A stretch of 64,000 nucleotides of DNA from SMWN01 sp965221455 (GTDB lineage: Bacteria > Pseudomonadota > Gammaproteobacteria > Eutrophobiales > Eutrophobiaceae). The position numbers and the translations under genes were made by a program. Location: the NCBI GenBank assembly GCA_965221455.1, contig OZ244890.1:1426001-1490000 (forward strand), in the 5' to 3' direction. The notes under the pieces are model-generated. The model ran no database searches and was not told where the DNA came from. It saw only the letters and a list, made by a program, of their open reading frames with translations. Of this stretch, positions 8,870-18,151 are shown piece after piece. Each line of letters opens with the position of its first letter. Position 1 is the first letter of the stretch.

Positions 8870-11017
8870 ATGAATACAGTACCAGCTGAAATCGTCCGAA
8901 CCATCGCCGCAGAAGTCCCTTTTCAGCCTGCCTCTATAGACATCTGGGAGCAGAAATATCGGCTCGTGAAAAAGGACGGAACAGCCGTAGACAAGTCGAT
9001 AGATGACACCTATGCACGTGTTGCCGGAGTGCTCGCCGATGTTGAGGAAACAGAGGAGAAAAAAGAGACCTGGTACAGGGAATTTATTTGGGCATTGCGC
9101 CGCGGTGTTATTCCCGCCGGTCGCATTATTTCCAACGCCGGTGCCACCCAATACAAGCCCGCAACCTCAACCATCAATTGTACCGTCTCGGGGGTTGTCG
9201 AAGATTCCATGGACGACATTTTGGCTAAAAACCACGAGGCGGGTTTGACCTTGAAGGCAGGTTGCGGGATTGGTTATGAGTTTTCAACATTGCGGCCTAA
9301 AGGTGGTTACGTCTCCGGTGCCGGTGCGTATACTTCCGGTCCGCTGTCCTTCATGGATATCTTTGACAAGATGTGTTTCACCGTCTCATCGGCAGGAGGT
9401 CGTCGCGGTGCGCAGATGGCGACTTTTGATGTCGGTCACCCGGATGTGATGGAATTCATCCGTGCCAAACGTGAAGCTGGTCGCCTGCGTCAATTTAATC
9501 TTTCCCTGCTGATTACCGACGAATTTATGACAGCGGTTAAAAATGATGATGCCTGGAAGTTGGCTTTTCCTGTCGGTGAAAAAGAAAGAGCGACAACAGA
9601 TCTGAACGATCCGGAGAAAGTGATATGGCGCGAATGGCCGAGCCACGTCGGCTATATTGTCAATGATGCAGGATTGGTGGCGTGTAAGGTCTACAAGACC
9701 ATCCGTGCGCGATGTCTCTGGGATACCATCATGGTGTCTACCTACGACTTTGCTGAACCGGGTTTTATCCTGATTGACAAGGTCAACGAAATGAATAACA
9801 ACTGGTTCTGTGAAGATATCCGCGCCACCAATCCATGTGGCGAACAACCTTTGCCACCTTACGGTTCCTGCTTGCTTGGATCGGTCAATCTCACTCGTTT
9901 CGTGATTGAACCCTTTACTGATCGTGCACGCTTCGATTGGGAAGATTTTCGTAAGGCAGTCAAAGTCTTTACGCGCATGCTGGACAACGTGGTCGAGATT
10001 AACGGCTTGCCTCTGGCGGGCCAGCGTCATGAAATAATACGCAAGCGTCGCCATGGTATGGGTTTTCTTGGTTTAGGTTCAACGTTGACGTTGCTAAAAA
10101 AGAAATACGGCGGCGAAGAATCTATCGCCTTCACGGAAAGGGTCAGTCGTGAACTGGCGGTGGCCGGTTGGGAAGCAGCACTGGAACTCGCCAAAGAGAA
10201 AGGTCCGGCACCTGTCATGGATGAAGAATTCACCGTCACTGGTGAAATGTTACGTCGCCGCCCGGTCATGAAAGACGATGGCTTCAAGATTGGTGATAAA
10301 GTGAAAGGCAAGGTTCTGCATGCCAAATACAGTCATTACATGCAGTGCATTGCTGAGGTCGCGCCTGAGTTGGTAAAGGAACTGGAGGAAGTGGGCGCTC
10401 GCTTCACGCATCATAATTCCATCGCGCCGACCGGTACCATCTCGCTGTCATTGGCGAATAATGCCAGTAACGGTATAGAGCCCAGCTTCGCGCATCATTA
10501 TTCGCGTAACGTCATTCGTGAAAACAGGAAGACCAAAGACAAGGTCGATGTCTTCTCTTATGAACTACTGGCCTATCGCGATTTGGTGAATCCTGATGCC
10601 ATGCCGAACGCTGAAGACGGGGAAAACGCCTTGCCGGATTACTTTATTGCAGCAGACGATGTGACACCGGCCCAACATGTCGATATTCAGGCGGCGTCAC
10701 AGAAGTGGATCGATTCGTCGATTTCAAAGACGGCGAACGTTCCGACGAATTTTGCCTTTGATGCATTCAAGGATATTTACGAATACGCCTATGACCAGGG
10801 TTTAAAAGGCTGTACGACTTTCAGGTTTAATCCGGAGGCTTTTCAGGGCGTACTGGTGAAAGAAGACGATCTGGAAAAAACGAGATATAAATTTACACTC
10901 GACAATGGTGAAACGGTCGAATTAAAAGGTAATGAAGAAGTGGACTACGATGGTGAGATACATACCGCCGCGAATCTTTTTGATGCACTGAAGGAGGGTT
11001 TCTACGGCAAGTTCTGA
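8870..11017 (+). CDS. nrdJa: Adenosylcobalamin-dependent ribonucleotide reductase, catalytic part
   Basis: Class II reductase that makes deoxyribonucleotides with adenosylcobalamin as radical source, independent of oxygen. In 715 residues it shows TSTINCTVSG with the redox cysteine, KAGCGIGYEFSTLRPKGG, NPCGEQPLPPYGSCLLGSVN with the active-site Cys-x-Glu, and GTISLSLANNASNGIEPSF. ATG 8870 is preferred over TTG 8867. The C-terminal TSCPD/zinc part is missing here because it is encoded by the next gene, the split arrangement known in Pseudomonas. The stop overlaps the nrdJb start (TGATG). Two NrdR boxes lie upstream. Confidence 0.95.
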   Translation: MNTVPAEIVRTIAAEVPFQPASIDIWEQKYRLVKKDGTAVDKSIDDTYARVAGVLADVEETEEKKETWYREFIWALRRGVIPAGRIISNAGATQYKPATSTINCTVSGVVEDSMDDILAKNHEAGLTLKAGCGIGYEFSTLRPKGGYVSGAGAYTSGPLSFMDIFDKMCFTVSSAGGRRGAQMATFDVGHPDVMEFIRAKREAGRLRQFNLSLLITDEFMTAVKNDDAWKLAFPVGEKERATTDLNDPEKVIWREWPSHVGYIVNDAGLVACKVYKTIRARCLWDTIMVSTYDFAEPGFILIDKVNEMNNNWFCEDIRATNPCGEQPLPPYGSCLLGSVNLTRFVIEPFTDRARFDWEDFRKAVKVFTRMLDNVVEINGLPLAGQRHEIIRKRRHGMGFLGLGSTLTLLKKKYGGEESIAFTERVSRELAVAGWEAALELAKEKGPAPVMDEEFTVTGEMLRRRPVMKDDGFKIGDKVKGKVLHAKYSHYMQCIAEVAPELVKELEEVGARFTHHNSIAPTGTISLSLANNASNGIEPSFAHHYSRNVIRENRKTKDKVDVFSYELLAYRDLVNPDAMPNAEDGENALPDYFIAADDVTPAQHVDIQAASQKWIDSSISKTANVPTNFAFDAFKDIYEYAYDQGLKGCTTFRFNPEAFQGVLVKEDDLEKTRYKFTLDNGETVELKGNEEVDYDGEIHTAANLFDALKEGFYGKF

Positions 11018-11751
11018 TGGTGAGGGCTGTGAGTGGATACAAGTCAGGTATGGTGACGAAAATTACGCATGATATTGTCGGATTTGAAGTTGTTAAGGAA
11101 GGCGCAGAGACAGGCGATACGCAGGCGGCTGAAGCGGAAATCGCGGCACAAACCAATGTTGTGCAGATGCATGAAAAAGTTGAACGCCCGGAAATGCTCC
11201 TGGGGTCGACGTACAAGATCAGCACACCCTTGTCCGATCACGCCTTGTATGTAACGGTGAATGACATCGTGCTCAATTCCGGTACAGAGCATGAATTGCG
11301 TCGTCCATTTGAAATGTTTATCAATTCAAAGAACATGGATCACTTCCAATGGATTGTGGCACTGACAAGAATTATATCAGCGGTGTTCAGAAAAGGCGGC
11401 GACATTGCGTTTCTGGTTGAAGAATTGCGCTCCGTGTTTGATCCCAGCGGTGGTTATTTCAAAAAAGGCGGCAAGTTCATGCCTTCACTGGTGGCAGAGA
11501 TTGGAGATGTGCTTGAAAGTCATTTACGCATGATTGGATTATTAAAAGACGAAGGTCTGGATGAGCATCAGCAACAACTGATTGATGAAAAACGTGCGGA
11601 ATATGAAAGTACGTTGCAAGATGCGGAAGCGAAGTCTCCGCAAAATTTCCCGGACGGCGCCAGCTTATGCATGAAGTGCAGCACCAGGGCGATGGTCTTG
11701 ATGGATGGGTGCATGACCTGCCTTAACTGCGGCGAGTCCAAATGCAGCTAA
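11017..11751 (+). CDS. nrdJb: Class II ribonucleotide reductase, NrdJb subunit
   Basis: This 244-residue partner of NrdJa carries a TSCPD-type domain (residues about 70-170, with ELRRPFEMFINSKNMDHFQW). It ends in a cysteine cluster, CMKCSTRAMVLMDGCMTC followed by LNCGESKCS, which resembles the C-terminal zinc/redox tail that re-reduces the active site. Start and stop codons of the two genes overlap, so translation is probably coupled. Split nrdJa/nrdJb genes are established in Pseudomonas-type class II enzymes. Confidence 0.9.
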   Translation: MVRAVSGYKSGMVTKITHDIVGFEVVKEGAETGDTQAAEAEIAAQTNVVQMHEKVERPEMLLGSTYKISTPLSDHALYVTVNDIVLNSGTEHELRRPFEMFINSKNMDHFQWIVALTRIISAVFRKGGDIAFLVEELRSVFDPSGGYFKKGGKFMPSLVAEIGDVLESHLRMIGLLKDEGLDEHQQQLIDEKRAEYESTLQDAEAKSPQNFPDGASLCMKCSTRAMVLMDGCMTCLNCGESKCS

Positions 11752-11898
11752 CATCCTCATGCGTCTTTTCGCCAAGACGTTGAGTTGTCGCATTTCCCGG
11801 ATGTTTGCTCCCTGCGTTGCACCACCGCCTGCGTCCGTGCCCGGAGTGCGCGGCTCATTATATGACTGTAGATTTTGTTTTGTGGCGTGATACTCTGG

Positions 11899-14094
11899 AT
11901 GGGTTATAAAACAATTTTAGAGCGGGCGGCAATATGTATCTTTAACGCAGTGCGTTATTTTTTTGTGCGACTACTTTTGGGCATCTTTGGACCGGTTTTC
12001 TGCACGAGTCCGGTGTTTGCGCAAAGCCCGGGCTTTACATTTAGCACCAGCGAATTGACGGTGACGGAAGGGAGTACCGCGATGCTCACCGTCCGACTGA
12101 ATACCCAGCCGACCGCCAATGTGAGCATGTTTCTGAGAACTAACGATTCCGATGCCGTGAGCCTGCAGCCCCTTCCAGCGCCTCCGAGCATAGTCACGAA
12201 ACTGGTGTTTACCACGATGAACTGGAACCAGCTGCAGACCTTCACGGTGGTCGCGGAACAGGATGATGATGAGTCCTACGAGAACGTGAATCTGAGAGTG
12301 TCTACGTTCAGTAGTGACTTGAACTATAATCAAAATCTTCGTAACTTTGCCACGGTGACCGTGCGAGACGACGATGCGATGCCCGGCATGGTGTTCAGTT
12401 CCACCGCCCTGACCATGAGTGAAGGGAATGCCGCGATGTTCACCGTTCGGCTGAATACCCAACCGACCGCCCCTGTCGATATTGCGGTCTCCAGTCCCGA
12501 TGAGACTGCCGTCACCGTGAGTCCGGCCCGTCTGGGCTTCACCGACGACGACTGGAATACGCTGCAGACCGTGACGGTGAGTGCGGTAGAGGACAGTGAT
12601 ACGGACAGCGAGCGGTTAAGCCTGGGATTGGCACCGTCGAGCGGGGACCAGGACTACAATGGAACCACGTCTACTGTGGCTGTCACCGTGGCCGATAATG
12701 ATGCCCCTGGCGTGACGTTCAGCACCACCGCCTTGACGATTGATGAAGGCAGTACCGCAACGTTCACCGCCCGACTGAATACCCGACAGGCCGACACCTC
12801 GGCAATAGGGATTGAATCACATGTGACCTTGACCATGGAAAGTGATGATACGGAAGCCGTCACCGTGAGTCCGGCTCTAAGGTTCACCCGCAGCAACTGG
12901 GACATGCCGCAGACCCTGACGGTGCGTGCGATAGAGGACAGTGATATGAGCTTCGAAACCGTGGGCCTGAGAGTCAGGCTGGCTGGTGCCGACCGAGACT
13001 ATAGAAGGTCTCCTTCGCTTACTGACAACAGAGACATCACGGTCACTGTGCGAGACGACGATGCGACACCCGGTGTGACGTTCAGCAGCACGGCGTTGAC
13101 CGTGACTGAGGGCGATACAGTGGATTTTACCGTCCGCTTGAATACCCGACCGACTCACAATGTGTCCTTTTTTCTGAGAACTAACGACGCCAGTATCGTG
13201 GGTCTGGTGGTCCCGCCCAGAAGCAGCGCTAATCCCGAAGATAGCATGTCACTGACGTTTACCGCGATGAACTGGAGCACGCTGCGGACCCTGAGAGTGC
13301 GGGCGGAAGCGGATGCCGATGCGAACAATGAGCGAGTGGGTCTGAGGTATCAGACAGGAAGTACGGACTCAAACTATGCCAGGTTGTTAACTGGCGCTGC
13401 AGACGTGACCGTCACCGTCGCAGATGATGATAGACCACCGGGTGTGACGGTGACGCCGACCATGTTGGACATCAACGAAGGCGGCATGGGCACCTACACC
13501 ATGGTCCTGGATAACCCGCCGAATGCCGCTGTGACGATTGCGGTGAGCAGTGCTGATACCGATGCGGTCACTGCGACCACGACGCTGACCTTCACCACCA
13601 CCGACTGGAACACGGCCAGGACCGTGACGGTGAGCGGTGTTGAAGATGCTGATACAGAAAACCAGCAAGTCAGCCTGACGCATACGGTCAGCAGCGGCGA
13701 TACACGCTATGCTGCGCTGACACCGGCCGCCGTGGTTGTGACCGTGACAGATAATGATTTTACTCTTGATGTTGATGGCAGCGGCGGTACTGCGAATCAG
13801 AGTGACGCTCTGATGATAGGCCGCTACCTGTTCGGTATTCGTGACCCTGTGGGCCTGCTTGACACGATTCCGGGGAGTCCATCGTTCAACAACGTAACGA
13901 CGAGTATTGCAAGCGGTGTGACCAGCGGTCGTCTTGATGTTGATGGCAGCGGCGGTACTGCGAATCAGGGTGATGGTCTGATGATAGGCCGCTATCTGTT
14001 TGGTATTCGTGATGAGGTGGGCTTGCTTGATACTATCCCGGGTAACCCATCGTTCAGTGACGTAACGACGAATATCGAGGCGCTTTTGCGGTAA
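11899..14094 (+). CDS. Secreted Calx-beta repeat protein with two dockerin-like modules
   Basis: After a signal peptide (hydrophobic core LLLGIFGPVFCTSPVFA, cleavage after VFA) come five Calx-beta-like repeats of about 105-120 residues. Each starts like GVTFSTTALTIDEGST, has a TxxNWxxxQTVTV strand and ends VTVxDDD/DND. The C-terminus has two copies of a roughly 50-residue module, DVDGSGGTANQSDALMIGRY followed by LFGIRD and LLDTIPG. Each has the DxDGSG calcium loop and helix of dockerins. The role is probably calcium-stabilised adhesion or surface scaffolding. ATG 11899 is chosen; an in-frame TTG lies 24 nt upstream. A larger paralogue lies at 40001-44278. No cohesin partner is visible. Confidence 0.82.
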   Translation: MGYKTILERAAICIFNAVRYFFVRLLLGIFGPVFCTSPVFAQSPGFTFSTSELTVTEGSTAMLTVRLNTQPTANVSMFLRTNDSDAVSLQPLPAPPSIVTKLVFTTMNWNQLQTFTVVAEQDDDESYENVNLRVSTFSSDLNYNQNLRNFATVTVRDDDAMPGMVFSSTALTMSEGNAAMFTVRLNTQPTAPVDIAVSSPDETAVTVSPARLGFTDDDWNTLQTVTVSAVEDSDTDSERLSLGLAPSSGDQDYNGTTSTVAVTVADNDAPGVTFSTTALTIDEGSTATFTARLNTRQADTSAIGIESHVTLTMESDDTEAVTVSPALRFTRSNWDMPQTLTVRAIEDSDMSFETVGLRVRLAGADRDYRRSPSLTDNRDITVTVRDDDATPGVTFSSTALTVTEGDTVDFTVRLNTRPTHNVSFFLRTNDASIVGLVVPPRSSANPEDSMSLTFTAMNWSTLRTLRVRAEADADANNERVGLRYQTGSTDSNYARLLTGAADVTVTVADDDRPPGVTVTPTMLDINEGGMGTYTMVLDNPPNAAVTIAVSSADTDAVTATTTLTFTTTDWNTARTVTVSGVEDADTENQQVSLTHTVSSGDTRYAALTPAAVVVTVTDNDFTLDVDGSGGTANQSDALMIGRYLFGIRDPVGLLDTIPGSPSFNNVTTSIASGVTSGRLDVDGSGGTANQGDGLMIGRYLFGIRDEVGLLDTIPGNPSFSDVTTNIEALLR

Positions 14095-14459
14095 GCGGCC
14101 GGGGTATTGCGATGCTTGTGTTGCAGTAAAGGAAAGCGGAGATCGGGCGATACGATGGTGGAGATGGAGATTGCGTTTCGGTTGCAGCACTTCATTTGCA
14201 TTCATTCAATTTGTCCGCATTACTATATGGCGTCTTTCACTCCACTGCCTGTATTAATCATTTGAAATCGGCATGATGGAATGTAATATCCGACTATCCT
14301 GCATGGCAATCGCGATAGCGTCTCGTGGATCATATCGAATGATTTAAAACGTATTGCTTGCAACAGTCACCGGTTGCGATTGATCCTGTCCGTGCTGTAT
14401 GTACAACCAGGAATCATTAAAAAAACCGGAATTATAAATATTCGGGAAAAATTTAAAGA
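14095..14459. other. Intergenic, no gene seen
   Basis: About 365 nt between the Calx-beta gene and a small membrane protein. I find no coding frame with family resemblance, no tRNA and no clear terminator. Confidence 0.5.
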
Positions 14460-14822
14460 ATGATTACTTATGCCTACTGGTTCGCGGTGATTGCGTTGAT
14501 TTCCGTGGCGGTTTTTTTTGTTGGGTTGCGGATGGGTGCATGGAAGGCGACATTTGTGATTTCCACCATGCTTTGGATCATTGGTTGGGGTGCTTATTAT
14601 TTCCATTTCCAACAAATGTTTGTCAAAAAATGGGGTGGTGTAATGTCGGTATCCGTCCCGGATGGACAGAGGCACATTCATGCAACCTGGAAAGATGAGA
14701 ATCTATGGATAGAAAATTACGATCCCGAAACCAATATCTGTCATTTCAGCGAATATTCCAGAGGCAATCTGTTGCAGGGTGATGTGCAAATAAAAAACTG
14801 TAATCCCTTGTTGTTAAAATAA
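14460..14822 (+). CDS. Hypothetical membrane protein, two transmembrane segments
   Basis: A 120-residue protein with two N-terminal hydrophobic helices (residues about 4-24 and 29-48). A soluble tail of about 70 residues follows, rich in aromatic and charged residues (VSVPDGQRHIHATWKDENLW), probably outside the membrane. I recognise no family. GGGAA lies about 15 nt upstream, a weak ribosome-binding site. Confidence 0.5.
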   Translation: MITYAYWFAVIALISVAVFFVGLRMGAWKATFVISTMLWIIGWGAYYFHFQQMFVKKWGGVMSVSVPDGQRHIHATWKDENLWIENYDPETNICHFSEYSRGNLLQGDVQIKNCNPLLLK

Positions 14823-14851
14823 TGGATCAGGGTTATTAAATTTGTCCGGTG

Positions 14852-15366
14852 ATGAGAAGTTCACCTGTATTGTTCATGGTATTTTTGCCGGTTTAAGCGG
14901 TTGTTCAGGTGTGCCTCAAGTACCGGTCGTCGAATACAGCACCCGTACCCTGGAGAATCATATCCGGAAAACATTTGGATGATGCCGATGATACAGGCGA
15001 AAAATTGTTGCTAATGCCCGCAGTGTTTTGGACACGGCATATCTTATGGTGGTGCTGATCCATCAGGTTTTGACTGTAGTGGATTGGTTGAGTACTCGCA
15101 TCTGCACGCCGGTATCGGTGTTCCAGGAACATCTGTTACACAATTATGAGGCGACACAACCTGTGTCTAAATCTGAACTGAAACCGGGAGCCGCGATTTT
15201 CTTTAACCTTGATCGGAACAGGAATCACATGCCGGTATATACGTTGGGGAAGGCAGATTTATTCATGCGCCCTCTACAGGTGGCCTGTTTATTTTTTATC
15301 ACGGTTATTGATCACATCAGATATAGATGGAAGAGATACTGCAAGAGTCCGGTGTTTGGTATTTAA
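14852..15366 (+). pseudogene. NlpC/P60 (C40) lipoprotein peptidase, frameshifted
   Basis: Read across several frames, this stretch reconstructs a murein endopeptidase lipoprotein of the Spr/NlpC type. MRSSPVLFM is followed in another frame by a lipobox (AGLSGCSG). Then come YGGADPSGFDCSGLVEYS with the catalytic cysteine, EATQPVSKSELKPGAAIFF, HAGIYVGEGRFIHAPSTGG with the catalytic histidine, and a basic tail (RYRWKRYCK). Frame changes are needed near 14890, between about 15000 and 15050, near 15145 and near 15228, and probably once more before the tail. The gene is non-functional. Shifts are not confined to homopolymers, so decay is more likely than sequencing error. Confidence 0.8.
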
Positions 15367-15448
15367 TATAAAAAGGGAACCTGTATTCGGTTGCTGCGTG
15401 TTACTGTACAGAGCGGTTGTAAAACACACTTCGTCAGGAAAAAGGAAT

Positions 15449-15976
15449 ATGAAAACCATACTCTCGATTGTCATTGTTTTCCTTGTTGTTATTCTATTCG
15501 CAACCGGGTATTGGTATTGGGGGAAAATACAGGATAGGGTGGTCGCCTATAATGACAGTATGATTACCTTGCTTGATTACGAAGAAAATCTGCACGAAGC
15601 GGTTGTAAACCATCTGAATCAATATTACGCGGGAGAAGCCGTTGATATTGAGAAAATGCGTGAAGCACTGAATACATTTGATGCAGCACATCGTGATATC
15701 ATCACTGGAACCGGTCAGATCACTGTTCCTGATTACGAAACATGTGATGCGTTCCATACTGCATTTGTTAATTTCCTGGACAACGGTATCGGTGTTATTG
15801 CGGCATACGATGCCATCGTCGATCATATAGCATCACATAATTCAGTCCCGGAAACGGATGTAAAAGAAATTGAAGTGACACTCAACAATTTATTGAAAAA
15901 GGATGAAAAATTATTTACTGATATTACAGACGCTCAAATTTTGATGGCAAAAGAATTCAAATTTGATCTGGAATAG
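15449..15976 (+). CDS. Hypothetical membrane-anchored protein
   Basis: A 175-residue protein with one N-terminal hydrophobic helix (MKTILSIVIVFLVVILFATG). An acidic, helical extracytoplasmic domain follows (VVAYNDSMITLLDYEENLHE onwards), reminiscent of four-helix-bundle sensor or binding domains. I know no family name. The ATG at 15449 is preceded by AGGAAAAAGGA, a good ribosome-binding site. An open frame extends further upstream but runs through the NlpC/P60 pseudogene and is not genuine. Confidence 0.62.
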   Translation: MKTILSIVIVFLVVILFATGYWYWGKIQDRVVAYNDSMITLLDYEENLHEAVVNHLNQYYAGEAVDIEKMREALNTFDAAHRDIITGTGQITVPDYETCDAFHTAFVNFLDNGIGVIAAYDAIVDHIASHNSVPETDVKEIEVTLNNLLKKDEKLFTDITDAQILMAKEFKFDLE

Positions 15977-15994
15977 GTATGTCAATCGTGAAGT

Positions 15995-16327
15995 TTATTT
16001 TTCCGCACATGCAAAACATATGTCCGCGCAGGGTAATGCTTTTATCCGTTCTTCCACAATTTCAGCACCACAGACGGCACAGAAACCGTAGGTGCCGTCT
16101 TCCATTCTTCTCATGGTGTTTTTGATATTCTTGATTGTCGCATTGATTTTGCTTGCAGACGGGTGCAGGACTTCGTCATTTGCGGATGCAGTCGCTTGCT
16201 CGACAGAATCGGTATTCACTGGAGATTCCTGATGGCGAATATCTTCCTCAATTCTGTTGAGTTGGGAAGTGAGTTCGTCCAGCATTTCTGCAAGTTCTTT
16301 CCGTATTGTATCTTTATCAGTCATCAT
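15995..16327 (-). CDS. DksA/TraR-type C4 zinc finger protein
   Basis: A 110-residue protein with an N-terminal coiled-coil-like helix (residues about 5-32). The C-terminus carries a C4 zinc finger, CAVCGAEIVEERIKALPCA then DICFACAEK, with Cys-x2-Cys-x17-Cys-x2-Cys spacing, diagnostic of the DksA/TraR family. DksA binds the RNA polymerase secondary channel and works with ppGpp; short relatives such as TraR do so without ppGpp. It is shorter than canonical DksA (151 aa), so it is a paralogue of uncertain role. It faces the preceding gene tail-to-tail. Confidence 0.82.
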   Translation of the reverse strand: MMTDKDTIRKELAEMLDELTSQLNRIEEDIRHQESPVNTDSVEQATASANDEVLHPSASKINATIKNIKNTMRRMEDGTYGFCAVCGAEIVEERIKALPCADICFACAEK

Positions 16328-16464
16328 GGTTCCCTGGTGTAGATTGATGATATCCGACTAAAGTTTACTCGATTCTTGAATGACTTACAGGGTATCCTGA
16401 CACCACAGGATTGAAAATGTTATGAACATCACATTTCAGGGATTAAAAGGTATTCGAAAATAAT

Positions 16465-16947
16465 ATGACTGATCAACTACATCAGATCAATATCGCTTAT
16501 ATAGACAAGGAAGATCGCTTGTTGATGCGCAGCACTACTCAAAATGGTGATGAATACAGGGTTTGGTTTACACGTCGTTATGCCGGTTTGTTGATGGATA
16601 TTCTTGATAAAAGTATCAACGAGTTCGGGGGCATGACGACATTGAGTTCAAGGCTGCAAACAAGCGATATGATCAAGGGCGGCGCTTTGGAAAAGTCATT
16701 TGAGGAGAGTGCGAAAAATTATCCGCTGGGGGAAAAAGGTATATTGGGCTTTGGTATTACAACAAACATGACCGAAGACAAGATTTTGAATTTACAATTA
16801 TTACCGGAGAATGGGCAAGGCATTACATTGAATCTAAATGATGCCTTGCTCTACATCTTCCATAATCTGCTGTCTCAGGGTCTTGTCGTGGCCAACTGGA
16901 ATATGCAACAGCTTCGGGAGCCTGAAGGCTCTGGCAATATTCACTAG
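16465..16947 (+). CDS. Conserved-looking hypothetical protein
   Basis: A 160-residue soluble protein without signal peptide or membrane helix. It looks like a compact alpha/beta fold (VNIAYIDKEDRLLMRST-like strands, then RYAGLLMDILDKSINEFGG). I do not recognise the family. Codon use resembles its neighbours and the start is clear (ATG 16465), so it is probably a real gene. It converges with gloA. Confidence 0.55.
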   Translation: MTDQLHQINIAYIDKEDRLLMRSTTQNGDEYRVWFTRRYAGLLMDILDKSINEFGGMTTLSSRLQTSDMIKGGALEKSFEESAKNYPLGEKGILGFGITTNMTEDKILNLQLLPENGQGITLNLNDALLYIFHNLLSQGLVVANWNMQQLREPEGSGNIH

Positions 16948-16981
16948 CCGCAGTGAATAAAAATACTCGGGCTTGTTTGTT

Positions 16982-17386
16982 TTATCCCTGACCTACATGA
17001 ACTGAGTTGATCAATTCAACGGCATAACCATCGGGATCTTTCACAAAAGCGATTTCAACAGTACCGCCCTTGACAGGTCCCGGTGCACGCATGATTTCGC
17101 CTCCCGCGTTTTTTATTTCCTCGCAAGTTGCATGGATATCATCGGCACTGATGGCAATATGTCCGTAAGCATTGCCAAGTTCATATTCGCCGGTATCCCA
17201 GTTGTGTGTGAGTTCCAGTACAGCCCCTTCGGATTCATCTTCGTAACCGACAAATGCCAGAGTATATCGGTATTCACTATTATCCGATTTACGTAGAAGT
17301 TTCATACCGAGGACATTAGTGTAGAAATTAATCGAGCGATTCAGATCACCTACACGAAGCATGGTATGCAGAAGTCGTTTTTTCAT
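16982..17386 (-). CDS. gloA: Lactoylglutathione lyase (glyoxalase I)
   Basis: Glyoxalase I isomerises the methylglyoxal-glutathione hemithioacetal to S-lactoylglutathione. The 134-residue protein carries the metal ligands in the expected contexts: LLHTMLRVGDLNRS (His), AVLELTHNW (Glu), NAYGHIAISADD (His) and GYAVELINSV (Glu). NFYTNVLGMKLLRKSD is the family signature. ATG 17386 (MKKRLLHTML) sits at proper distance from GGAGG; an in-frame TTG 12 nt upstream is not preferred. Confidence 0.94.
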   Translation of the reverse strand: MKKRLLHTMLRVGDLNRSINFYTNVLGMKLLRKSDNSEYRYTLAFVGYEDESEGAVLELTHNWDTGEYELGNAYGHIAISADDIHATCEEIKNAGGEIMRAPGPVKGGTVEIAFVKDPDGYAVELINSVHVGQG

Positions 17387-17416
17387 AATATCCTCCAAGT
17401 GTTTTTGGTCGCGTGA

Positions 17417-17928
17417 CTAAACCCTGAATATGTACTCTTTATTCTGTTCACGATCAATGTCGGGTGGGTAATTTTTATATTTGTCAGCGTAGTATTGTTG
17501 CATGTAATCGCCCGCTGATGCACGATTATAAGTCGCGTAATACAGACGTCTCGTTTTATCACTCATATTGGGATCTGACGAATGTGGCGTGTAACAATCA
17601 AAGATTATTATATCTCCCGGTTTGGTAGGGCAGTGAACAAATTTCATGTCTTGCATGTTTTCTTTAGTGAGTGGTTCCCATTCCTTGTAGAGACCGTCAT
17701 GCCTGTGTCCCGCGACAATCTGCAGATTGAATTTTCATCCGGGTTGATTCCACTTTGTTCATGACAAACCCATTGTTTTCCGGATTCTTCAGGCAGTGCA
17801 GCCAACTCAACCGTCCATCGCTCTATCTTCGCCATGTCTGCGGCATTGAAAGCGCTGCGGACAACGACAAAACCATCCCGCTCATAATCTTTGAGATTCT
17901 GTTCCGTGAGTATCGGTGTTTGTAGCAT
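17417..17928 (-). pseudogene. Phytanoyl-CoA dioxygenase (PhyH) family, deleted and frameshifted
   Basis: The first part (from ATG 17928) encodes a typical PhyH N-terminus, YERDGFVVVRSAFNAADM and WTVELAALPEESGKQWV. After about 65 residues it shifts frame near 17730 and jumps straight to the family's C-terminal third: NLQIVAGHRHDGLYKEWEP, KPGDIIIFDCYTPHSSDPN and RRLYYATYNRASAGDY. Members are normally about 260-280 residues; roughly 100 central residues, including the HxD iron-binding motif, are missing. So both an internal deletion and a frameshift inactivate this Fe(II)/2-oxoglutarate oxygenase. Confidence 0.85.
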
Positions 17929-18151
17929 GGTTGTTGTCTTTTGATTTATTGACGGTTTAACGAACGAAATTTATATCACGACTCATATCAGGAAAGAATT
18001 GATTTATTTCAGGTTTTGCGGGATGGATACTTATACAGGCCGTTCACTGCATGGAGAGCGGTAAGATCCACTTTCTTTTACGCTTTCACCTTGCCTGGGT
18101 GTTGGCTGAGGATGAGTGGATATCCAGAATTGTAATGGAGTGAGGGTTTAT

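Noticed and set aside
13387..14205. Long minus-strand frames across both Calx-beta genes
   Set aside because: Repetitive, GC-rich coding DNA creates open antisense frames; their histidine- and arginine-rich products look unlike proteins.
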